A DNA stretch of 5,235 bases. Origin: Dehalococcoidia bacterium. GTDB lineage: Bacteria > Chloroflexota > Dehalococcoidia > JAENJB01. A program made the translations under genes and the position numbers. Positions 1 through 5,045 of this stretch are shown here, piece after piece (the stretch's first letter is position 1; every line of letters begins with the position of its first letter). The notes beneath the pieces are model-generated. The model saw nothing but the letters and a program-made list of their open reading frames with translations, did no database searches and was not told where the DNA came from. The stretch is from NCBI GenBank assembly GCA_030690705.1, contig JAUYGE010000034.1, positions 1 to 5,235 on the forward strand, written 5' to 3'.

Positions 1-1409
1 GCCGGCACCGCCAGCGGGGTGGGCAAAACCACCCTGGTACAGGTCTCGCCATGGCCATGGCAGACCTCGGACTTAAGGTGCAGCCTTTCAAAGCCGGCCC
101 GGACTATATCGACCCCACCTACCATACGAAGGCAGCCGGCACGCCCTCCCGCAACCTGGACACCTGGCTCCTTTCCCCGGAGAGCACCCTGGAGCTGTTC
201 TCCCGCGCCATGAGAGGCAAGGATATCGCCCTGGTGGAGGGGGTGATGGGCCTCTACGATGGCCGCTCGCCCACCACCGGGGAGGGCAGCACCGCCGAGC
301 TGGCCAAGCTACTGGCCGCCCCCACAGTGCTGGTGGTGGACGCCGCCGGGGCGGCGCGGAGCCTGGCCGCCATGGTCTCAGGTTACAGGGACTTCGACCC
401 TGACCTCAACCTGGCCGGGGCCATCCTCAACAACGTCAGCGGCGAGAGGCACTTCAAGCTGTGCAAGGAAGCAATCGAAAGCGGCGCCGGCGTCCCTGTC
501 TTCGGATATCTGCCCCGGCGCGACGACCTCCGGCTGCGGGAGAGACACCTGGGGCTCATACCCACGGTTGAGGAACCAGCCGAAACGGACTTCTACGAGC
601 GGCTATCCGCCCAGGTGAAGGCCACGACAGACATACCCGGCCTGCTAAGGCTGGCCGGCAACGCCAGGGTGCCCACCCTCCCTTCCACAAAGGATGGAAA
701 GTCCGGGCTGTTCCCCGAGCGTCCCGATGAAATCGGGACGGCCCGCGTCCGAGTGGCCGTAGCCCGTGACAAAGCCTTCAGCTTCTACTATCAGGACAGC
801 TTGGACCTGCTCGAAGCCTGGGGAGGAGAGCTGGTCCCCTTCAGCCCCCTGGCAGACAGCCGCCTGCCCCCTGCCCTCTCCGGCATCTACCTGGGTGGCG
901 GCTTCCCCGAGCTCTACGCCGCCGAGCTGGCCGCCAATGAGACCATGAGACGGGAGATAAGAGAGGCCGCGGAGCGACAGCTGCCCGTCTACGCCGAATG
1001 CGGAGGACTGATGTACCTCGGCCGGAGCATCAGGGATTTCGAGGGCCGTGAGCACGCCATGGTGGGGGCCTTCCCCTTTTCCTCCCACCTCGAGGGCAAG
1101 AAGCTGACACTGGGCTACCGGCAGATGCGCGCCCTGGAAGTTAGCCCTCTCCTGCGCCGGGGAGAAGAGGTGCGCGGCCACGAGTTCCACTGGTCGGCAA
1201 TGGATGCCAATGGGATGGAGATGAACGCCTACCAGGTCCTGGCACCCCACTCGGGCCGGGAGGGCTTCCTGCAAGGGAACACCCTGGCCTCTTACATCCA
1301 CCTGCACATGGGCAGCCTGCCGGGCATGGCCCCCCGCTTCATAGAGTGCTGCCGCCGCTATCGTGATTACTGTCATTGCGAGCGAAGCGAAGCAATCCGT
1401 CCCCCATGA
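1..1409 (+). CDS. cbiA: Cobyrinate a,c-diamide synthase CbiA, 5'-truncated, with apparent frameshift near position 39
   Basis: This cytosolic amidase uses ATP and glutamine to amidate the a and c side chains of cobyrinate. The Walker A motif GTASGVGKTT is read in frame 1 (positions 4-33). From about position 39 the homologous sequence (TGLAMAMADLGLKV) continues in frame 3, so one base appears to be missing. Numbering from the ATG at 51, the N-terminal DTBS-like domain shows FKAGPDYIDP (13-22) and EGVMGLYDG (63-71). The C-terminal class I glutamine amidotransferase domain (about 232-440) shows YLGGGFPE (280-287), the nucleophile Cys317 in YAECGGL, and a C-terminal His in SYIHLH (414-419). Only a few residues before the P-loop are cut off by the window edge. 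Residues 441-452 are encoded by a repeat element, and the stop lies in that repeat's loop. A nickel-sirohydrochlorin amidase (CfbB) is a related alternative, but the cob neighbours favour CbiA. The family call is secure; whether the gene is intact is not. Confidence 0.93.
   Translation, partial: RHRQRGGQNHPGTGLAMAMADLGLKVQPFKAGPDYIDPTYHTKAAGTPSRNLDTWLLSPESTLELFSRAMRGKDIALVEGVMGLYDGRSPTTGEGSTAELAKLLAAPTVLVVDAAGAARSLAAMVSGYRDFDPDLNLAGAILNNVSGERHFKLCKEAIESGAGVPVFGYLPRRDDLRLRERHLGLIPTVEEPAETDFYERLSAQVKATTDIPGLLRLAGNARVPTLPSTKDGKSGLFPERPDEIGTARVRVAVARDKAFSFYYQDSLDLLEAWGGELVPFSPLADSRLPPALSGIYLGGGFPELYAAELAANETMRREIREAAERQLPVYAECGGLMYLGRSIRDFEGREHAMVGAFPFSSHLEGKKLTLGYRQMRALEVSPLLRRGEEVRGHEFHWSAMDANGMEMNAYQVLAPHSGREGFLQGNTLASYIHLHMGSLPGMAPRFIECCRRYRDYCHCERSEAIRPP
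721..739. repeat. Short palindrome GTCCCGAT-N3-ATCGGGAC inside cbiA
   Basis: This is a perfect 8-bp inverted repeat with a 3-nt spacer (GAA). It is read in frame as residues 224-230 (RPDEIGT) of CbiA, in the linker between the N-terminal ATP-binding domain and the glutaminase domain. Near-identical palindromes lie in cbiB and cobD, which suggests a dispersed short repeat tolerated in protein linkers. The inverted repeat is seen directly; mobility is inferred. Confidence 0.7.
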
Positions 1410-1455
1410 CTCCGGGAACCACGGATTGCTTCGGGGCTTCGCCCCTCGCAATGAC
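1372..1455. repeat. GTCATTGCGAG-type palindromic element overlapping the end of cbiA
   Basis: The left arm (1372-1399) begins GTCATTGCGAG and ends CGAAGCAATCCG. The right arm (1422-1455) begins CGGATTGCTTCG and ends CTCGCAATGAC, so the outer 11 bp and inner 12 bp pair perfectly. The middle of the arms differs (5 nt on the left, 11 nt on the right, the latter forming its own GGGCGAAGCCC hairpin). The 22-nt loop (1400-1421) holds the cbiA stop codon at 1407-1409. No T-tract follows, so it is not a standard terminator. The cobT ribosome binding site starts 12 bp after it. It resembles intergenic repeats I recall from Dehalococcoidia-like genomes; this was not searched. Confidence 0.9.
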
Positions 1456-1467
1456 GAAAAAAATGGA

Positions 1468-1474
1468 AAGGAAA
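1468..1474 (+). promoter_or_regulatory. Ribosome binding site of cobT
   Basis: The AAGGAAA stretch has its AAGGA core 6 nt before the ATG at 1479. It supports that start over the out-of-frame ATG at 1463. Confidence 0.65.
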
Positions 1475-1478
1475 CCGG

Positions 1479-2534
1479 ATGAACCTGCAGCAGACCATAC
1501 AGACAATCAAAGAACTGGATGAAAAGGCAATGACGGCGGCCAGGACCCGACAGGAGAGCCTCACCAAGCCTTCGGGGAGCCTGGGCAGGCTGGAGGATAT
1601 CTCTATCCAGCTGGCGGGCATCCTCGGCCAGCCGGTACCCTCAGTGAGGCGAAAGGCCATCATCCTGGCCGCCGGCGACCACGGGGTGGCCGCCGAGGGG
1701 GTCAGCGCCTACCCCCAGGAGGTGACCGGGCAGATGGTGCTCAACTTCCTCCGGGGAGGAGCGGGCATCAACGTGCTCGCCCGCCATGCGGGCGCCGAGG
1801 TCATCGTGGTAGATGCCGGCGTGGCCTCGGAGCTACCGTCCGACGCCGCCCTTCGCTGCGCCAAAGTCAGGAACGGCGCCACCGGCAATATCGCCCGCGG
1901 GCCGGCCATGTCGCGTGAGGAGGCGGTGAAGCTCCTCGAGTGCGGCATCGTGCTAGCTGAAGAGCAGGCGTCCAGAGGTGCCGACCTCATCGGCACCGGT
2001 GATATGGGCATCGCCAACACCACCCCCTCCAGCGCCATCGTCGTCGCCATGACCGGCCACCCGCCTGAGAAGGTCGTGGGCCGGGGCACCGGCCTCGCCC
2101 GAAAGGCGTGGCTCCATAAAGTGCAAATAGTCCGCCAGGCCATTGAGACCAACCATCCCGACTCCTCCGATGCACTGGGCGTCCTGGCCGGGGTGGGCGG
2201 TTTCGAGATCGCCCTGCTGGCCGGAGTGATGCTGGGAACAGCAGCCCAGAGACGGGCGGTGGTGCTGGACGGCTTTATCTCGGGGGCGGCCGCGCTCATC
2301 GCCCACGGACTCTGCCCGGCGATACAGCCCTACTTCCTGGCATCACATCTCTCCGCCGAGCCCGGACACCGTCTGACCATGGTCCACCTGCACCTCAAGC
2401 CCTTGCTCGACCTCAACCTCCGCCTCGGAGAGGGCACCGGGGCGGCGCTGGCGATGGGCCTCATCGAGGCCGCCGCCCGCTGCCTGGCCGAGATGGCCAC
2501 CTTCGGAGAGGCGGGCGTGTCGGAAAAGACGTGA
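1479..2534 (+). CDS. cobT: Nicotinate-nucleotide--dimethylbenzimidazole phosphoribosyltransferase CobT
   Basis: This cytosolic enzyme transfers the phosphoribosyl group from nicotinate mononucleotide to the lower-ligand base, giving alpha-ribazole 5'-phosphate for nucleotide-loop assembly. The 351 residues match the usual family length (about 350). Visible motifs are KPSGSLGRLE (30-39), AAGDHGV (64-70), GTGDMGIANTT (172-182), LGVLAGVGGFEIALLAG (233-249), LDGFISGAAAL (263-273), SAEPGH (292-297) and LRLGEGTGAALA (314-325). The last holds Glu318, which aligns with the catalytic Glu317 of the Salmonella enzyme. Asp175 sits where many homologues have Glu (GEMGIGNTT), a position near the base-binding site. 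The ATG start is backed by AAGGA 6 nt upstream, and the N-terminus reads as expected. The gene lies 69 bp after cbiA and 175 bp before cbiB, with repeat elements in both gaps. There is no sign of damage. Confidence 0.97.
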   Translation: MNLQQTIQTIKELDEKAMTAARTRQESLTKPSGSLGRLEDISIQLAGILGQPVPSVRRKAIILAAGDHGVAAEGVSAYPQEVTGQMVLNFLRGGAGINVLARHAGAEVIVVDAGVASELPSDAALRCAKVRNGATGNIARGPAMSREEAVKLLECGIVLAEEQASRGADLIGTGDMGIANTTPSSAIVVAMTGHPPEKVVGRGTGLARKAWLHKVQIVRQAIETNHPDSSDALGVLAGVGGFEIALLAGVMLGTAAQRRAVVLDGFISGAAALIAHGLCPAIQPYFLASHLSAEPGHRLTMVHLHLKPLLDLNLRLGEGTGAALAMGLIEAAARCLAEMATFGEAGVSEKT

Positions 2535-2541
2535 GTTCCTC

Positions 2542-2673
2542 TGTCATTCTGAGTTCGCGAAGCAGAACGAAAGCCTGCCCTGAGCCTGCCGAAGGGAATC
2601 CGCCCCACTCACGTGGTCGGGGAGCGGATTCTTCAGCCTCCTTCCCTTCGGGAAGGATGGTTTCAGAATGACA
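2542..2673. repeat. GTCATTCTGAG-type composite palindromic element between cobT and cbiB
   Basis: The outer arms TGTCATTCTGA (2542-2552) and TCAGAATGACA (2663-2673) are perfect reverse complements. Inner arms GAATCCGC (2596-2603) and GCGGATTC (2624-2631) also pair. Two further modules interrupt the arms. On the left are two copies of GCCTGCC (2573-2579 and 2584-2590), ending in GAAGGG. On the right is a 7-bp hairpin CCTTCCC-TTC-GGGAAGG (2640-2656). The layout matches the element after cbiA (GTCATT ... AATCCG ... CGGATT ... AATGAC) with different but still pairing arm bases. No T-run follows any stem, so a rho-independent terminator is not supported. Confidence 0.85.
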
Positions 2674-2698
2674 TTTCACAGGCAATGACAGAGTGAAC

Positions 2699-2704
2699 GG
2701 AGAG
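2699..2704 (+). promoter_or_regulatory. Ribosome binding site of cbiB, deciding a TTG start
   Basis: GGAGAG lies 5 nt before the TTG at 2710 (its GGAG core is 7 nt away). An in-frame TGA at 2686-2688, with no ATG or GTG after it, leaves TTG 2710 as the best start. Confidence 0.65.
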
Positions 2705-2709
2705 AGCCA

Positions 2710-3678
2710 TTGCTGAACGACCTGCCTGACATCCTCTGGCCCGTGGCGGTCTTCCTGCTGGCCCTGCTGTGGGACCTGGCCCTGGGCGAGCCGACCCTGC
2801 ATCCGGTAGCGGCTATGGGCAAAACGGTAGACTTCCTGGCGCAGAAGGCCCCACGCCGGGGAAAGAACTGGCCTTTTCTCTACGGCCTCGGAATGGCCCT
2901 TCTCATCCCTGCGGTCTTCGCGCTGGCCGCCTATGGCGCGGCCCAGGGCGCCCTCCGACTGCATCCGGCGGTCTATATACTCGTGAGCGCCTTTCTTTTG
3001 AAGAGCTGCTTCTCGGTGCGCGGTCTCGACAGGGCGGCGACCAGCGTCGCCCAGAGTCTGTCCCGACACTTCGGGACGGTTTCACCGGGGCTAGAGGAGG
3101 CAAGGGGCAAACTCAAGAGCATGGTGAGCCGGGACACCACCGGCCTGACCCCCGCGCTGGCCGCCTCGGCGGCCGTGGAATCGGTGGCCGAGAACACCAC
3201 CGACAGCTTCCTGGGGCCGTGGCTGGCGTTCGCCCTCTTCGGGCTGCCTGGCGCCTTCGCCTACCGGGCTATAAACACCCTGGACAGTATGATAGGATAT
3301 CGCGGCCCCTACGAATACTTGGGGAAGGCCTCGGCGCGGCTGGATGACCTGGTCAACCTGGTCCCGGCGCGGCTGGCCGCCTTGTTTATCGTGGCGGCAG
3401 GATACCTCGGGGGCCTGGGGCATTCCACCGCGAGGGCCTGGCGGATCATGTGGCGACAACACTCCCTGACCTCCAGCCCCAACGCCGGCTGGACCATGTC
3501 GGCCATGGCGGGCCTCCTTGGGGTGAAGCTGCACAAGGCGGGCCATTACCATCTCGGCGAGGGAGCTGAGCCAGGCGCTTCCGACATCATAAAGGCGGTG
3601 CGGGTGATGTACGGCGTCGCAGCCGTAGCTGCGGCGCTGACCGTAGCCGTGATAATCCTGCGCCAGTGGACGCTTTAG
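2710..3678 (+). CDS. cbiB: Adenosylcobinamide-phosphate synthase CbiB (cobalamin biosynthesis membrane protein)
   Basis: CbiB is an integral membrane enzyme that joins (R)-1-amino-2-propanol O-2-phosphate to adenosylcobyric acid, giving adenosylcobinamide phosphate. The 322 residues are typical of the family. Seen are DLALGEPTLHPVAAMG (22-37), RGLDRAATSVAQSL (104-117), RDTTGLTP (141-148), AAVESVAENTTDSFLGPW (154-171), YRAINTLDSMIGYR (185-198), YLGKASARLDDLVNLVPARL (203-222) and SPNAGWTMSAMAGLLGVKL (256-274). Hydrophobic stretches at roughly 8-25, 57-78, 86-100, 168-184, 220-237 and 301-317 fit a polytopic membrane protein. The start is TTG, preceded by GGAG 7 nt upstream. Residues 117-123 are encoded by a short palindrome and seem to lengthen a loop that is shorter in relatives as I recall them. 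The next gene, cobD, makes its co-substrate. In the Pseudomonas naming scheme this protein is called CobD. Confidence 0.96.
   Translation: MLNDLPDILWPVAVFLLALLWDLALGEPTLHPVAAMGKTVDFLAQKAPRRGKNWPFLYGLGMALLIPAVFALAAYGAAQGALRLHPAVYILVSAFLLKSCFSVRGLDRAATSVAQSLSRHFGTVSPGLEEARGKLKSMVSRDTTGLTPALAASAAVESVAENTTDSFLGPWLAFALFGLPGAFAYRAINTLDSMIGYRGPYEYLGKASARLDDLVNLVPARLAALFIVAAGYLGGLGHSTARAWRIMWRQHSLTSSPNAGWTMSAMAGLLGVKLHKAGHYHLGEGAEPGASDIIKAVRVMYGVAAVAAALTVAVIILRQWTL
3060..3077. repeat. Short palindrome GTCCCGA-N4-TCGGGAC inside cbiB
   Basis: This is a 7-bp perfect inverted repeat with spacer CACT. It encodes residues 117-123 (LSRHFGT) in the loop before the conserved RDTTGL motif. It has the same core as the palindromes in cbiA and cobD. 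Confidence 0.65.
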
Positions 3679-3706
3679 ATGCTCCGCTTGAGCCGCGTTT
3701 TAGAGG

Positions 3707-3801
3707 GACGCAGCCCCAGCAACACGGCGTCGAAGAGGGCAGTTAGGCCCTCTTCGAAATCTTCTCCCCCTCTCCTTCGAAGGAGAGGGGGACCACGGGG
3801 G
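3707..3801. repeat. Multi-hairpin intergenic element upstream of cobD
   Basis: Three inverted repeats lie in series. GACGC (3707-3711) pairs with GCGTC (3727-3731). TCGAAGAGGGC (3730-3740) pairs with GCCCTCTTCGA (3747-3757) around a 6-nt loop. A perfect 28-bp palindrome with arms TCCCCCTCTCC and GGAGAGGGGGA around TTCGAA spans 3765-3792. The element then runs into ACCACGGGGGT, which supplies a G-rich Shine-Dalgarno-like run (3797-3801) 5 nt before the cobD TTG start. The cobD-cbiP gap holds a relative with the same order of hairpins and the shared 13-mer GCGTCGAAGAGGG. There is no T-tract, so termination is not indicated. The hairpin next to the start could affect translation, which is inference only. 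Confidence 0.85.
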
Positions 3802-3806
3802 TAAGG

Positions 3807-4877
3807 TTGAGAATTCCTCACGGAGGCGTCTCTCCCCGGGAGTTGAAGTCCATGGGGGTGAGTGCCGGGCGCTTCATCGATTTCAGCGTCAACATCAACC
3901 CTCTGGGCACTTCGCCATCGGCCATGGACGCCATCGCCAGGCTTGACCCCTCGTCCTATCCCGACCCGGATAGCGGCGAGATCAGGGAAGCCCTCGCCCG
4001 GATGACCGGTGTGGCGCCTGGTCAAATAGTCGTCGGCAACGGCTCCACCGAGCTTATCTACCTCCTCGCGCACACCTATCTTAACAAAGGGGACAGGGCC
4101 GTGATCCTCTCCCCAACTTTCGGCGAATACGAGGCGGCCTGCCGGCTGGTGGTGGCACAGATAGAGATCATCCACTCAAAAGAGGAAGACGGCTTCCGCT
4201 GGGACGCCGGCGGCGTCGGGGCCGCCTGCCGGAGGATTCATCTCCTGAGGCCGGCGCTGACCTTCCTCTGTAACCCCAATAACCCCACCGGCGTCTATCT
4301 CGAGCGGGCAGCCGTGGCGGAGCTGGCCGCTGCCGCCGGCGACGGGCTTCTCGTTCTGGACGAGGCCTACATCTCTTTCGTCGAATCAGCCTGTCCCGAT
4401 TCATCGGGACTCCTGGAGATGGGGAATCTGGTCATCCTGCGCTCCCTGACTAAAGACCACGCCCTGGCGGGGCTGAGGCTGGGGTATGCCCTCTGCCCCC
4501 CGGCGGTAGCTGACGCATTAGTAATGGGCCAGCCTTCATGGAGCGTGAATGCGGCTGCCCAGGCGGCGGGGCTCGCCTCCCTGGCCGACCGGGCCCATCT
4601 CAGTCGCGGCGTAGCCTGCGCCTCCGAAGGCAAGCGCTACCTGGACGGGGCGCTCCGGGCACTGGGGCTGAAGGTCACGCCGTCCGCCGCCAACTTCCTT
4701 CTGGTCGAGGTGGGGGACGGGGCCGAGGTGCGCCGTCGGCTTTTGCACCGCGGCTTCGGCGTGCGGGACTGCGCCTCTTTCGGCCTGCCGCGGCACATCC
4801 GCATCGGCGCCCGCGCCGTGCCCGAGTGCCAGAAGCTTATAGCCGCCCTGAAGGAAGTGCTCGGGAGAGCATCGTAG
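3807..4877 (+). CDS. cobD: L-threonine-O-3-phosphate decarboxylase CobD (PLP-dependent, HisC-like fold)
   Basis: This cytosolic pyridoxal-phosphate enzyme decarboxylates L-threonine phosphate to (R)-1-amino-2-propanol O-2-phosphate, the linker that CbiB (the preceding gene) attaches. At 356 residues it has a typical length. The N-terminal HGG (5-7) and DFSVNINPLG (25-34) are the marks separating CobD/CobC proteins from histidinol-phosphate aminotransferase. Also seen are YPDP (51-54), GNGSTELIYLLA (77-88), CNPNNPTG (155-162), LDEAYISFVE (184-193) and SLTKDHALAGLRLGY (213-227), with Lys216 as the expected PLP Schiff-base lysine. IRIG (331-334) lies in the C-terminal carboxylate-binding region. 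TTG 3807 is chosen because the in-frame ATG at 3852 would remove the HGG motif. A Shine-Dalgarno-like GGGGG lies 5 nt upstream inside the repeat tail. Residues 196-202 are encoded by a short palindrome, between the DEAY strand and the PLP lysine. In Pseudomonas naming this is CobC. Confidence 0.93.
   Translation: MRIPHGGVSPRELKSMGVSAGRFIDFSVNINPLGTSPSAMDAIARLDPSSYPDPDSGEIREALARMTGVAPGQIVVGNGSTELIYLLAHTYLNKGDRAVILSPTFGEYEAACRLVVAQIEIIHSKEEDGFRWDAGGVGAACRRIHLLRPALTFLCNPNNPTGVYLERAAVAELAAAAGDGLLVLDEAYISFVESACPDSSGLLEMGNLVILRSLTKDHALAGLRLGYALCPPAVADALVMGQPSWSVNAAAQAAGLASLADRAHLSRGVACASEGKRYLDGALRALGLKVTPSAANFLLVEVGDGAEVRRRLLHRGFGVRDCASFGLPRHIRIGARAVPECQKLIAALKEVLGRAS
4393..4410. repeat. Short palindrome GTCCCGAT-N2-ATCGGGAC inside cobD
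   Basis: This perfect 8-bp inverted repeat has spacer TC. It encodes residues 196-202 (CPDSSGL) in the variable stretch between the DEAY motif and the PLP-lysine motif. Its arms are identical to those of the palindrome in cbiA, 3.7 kb upstream, but read in a different phase relative to the codons. Confidence 0.7.
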
Positions 4878-4886
4878 AGCGGCGCA

Positions 4887-5037
4887 GACGCCCGTGTTGT
4901 CATCGCGACAGGGTGCGCGTCGAAGAGGGGACAGGGGGTGAGAGGCCCTTTAGAAAGAGGCGTCCAAGAGGGGCGTAAGCCCCTCTTAAAAGAATATCTT
5001 CCCCTTCCCCTTGCCAAGGGGAAGGGGACAAAGGGGA
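4887..5037. repeat. Multi-hairpin intergenic element upstream of cbiP
   Basis: This is a relative of the element before cobD. GACGC (4887-4891) can pair with GCGTC (4917-4921). GCGTCGAAGAGGGG (4917-4930) is repeated with one mismatch as GCGTCCAAGAGGGG (4960-4973), suggesting an internal duplication whose first copy has decayed. AAGAGGGGC (4966-4974) pairs with GCCCCTCTT (4979-4987) around a GTAA loop, a GNRA-type tetraloop if transcribed. TCCCCTTCCCCTT (5000-5012) pairs with AAGGGGAAGGGGA (5016-5028) around GCC. The tail ACAAAGGGGA provides the cbiP ribosome binding site. No T-run follows the stems. Confidence 0.83.
5031..5036 (+). promoter_or_regulatory. Ribosome binding site of cbiP, deciding a GTG start
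   Basis: AAGGGG lies 9 nt before the GTG at 5046, at the tail of the repeat element. The next in-frame start, ATG at 5064, would cut into the strand leading to the P-loop, so GTG 5046 is preferred. Confidence 0.6.
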
Positions 5038-5045
5038 TAGGGATC

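Noticed and set aside
645..1451. 268-residue open frame on the minus strand opposite cbiA
   Set aside because: It is antisense to conserved CbiA, begins in the right arm of the repeat element and has no recognisable motif. Long antisense frames are expected in GC-rich DNA.
1709..2299. 196-residue minus-strand frame opposite cobT
   Set aside because: It lies wholly within conserved cobT, has low-complexity Ala/Pro/Ser-rich composition and no family signature.
2461..3069. 202-residue minus-strand frame across cobT, the repeat gap and cbiB
   Set aside because: It spans two well-supported genes on the other strand and translates straight through the repeat element.
3730..3792. Hairpins after cbiB as a rho-independent terminator
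   Set aside because: The stems are strong but no run of T follows; the next bases are CCACGGGGG. The same holds for the stems at 4966-5028 and 2640-2656.
3956..3973. Inverted repeat CTATCC-N6-GGATAG in cobD as another GTCCCGA-type copy
   Set aside because: The arms differ from the palindrome family, and the bases encode the conserved YPDP motif region of CobD, so protein selection explains them.
3675..4175. 166-residue minus-strand frame over the cbiB-cobD gap and cobD
   Set aside because: It reads through the hairpin element and antisense to the conserved N-terminus of CobD, with no motif.
4858..4871. Small hairpin TGCTC-GGGA-GAGCA at the end of cobD
   Set aside because: Only five base pairs, lies in coding sequence and lacks a T-tract; too likely by chance.
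4538..4978. 146-residue plus-strand frame overlapping the end of cobD and the gap
   Set aside because: It is Arg/Gly/Pro-rich out-of-frame translation of cobD, continuing into repeat DNA.
4878..5045. Cobalamin riboswitch in the cobD-cbiP gap or the other gaps
   Set aside because: No B12-box-like conserved segment (GCCACTG) or long multi-branched fold was seen. The gap content is explained by repeat hairpins, and a riboswitch would more likely lie upstream of the window.
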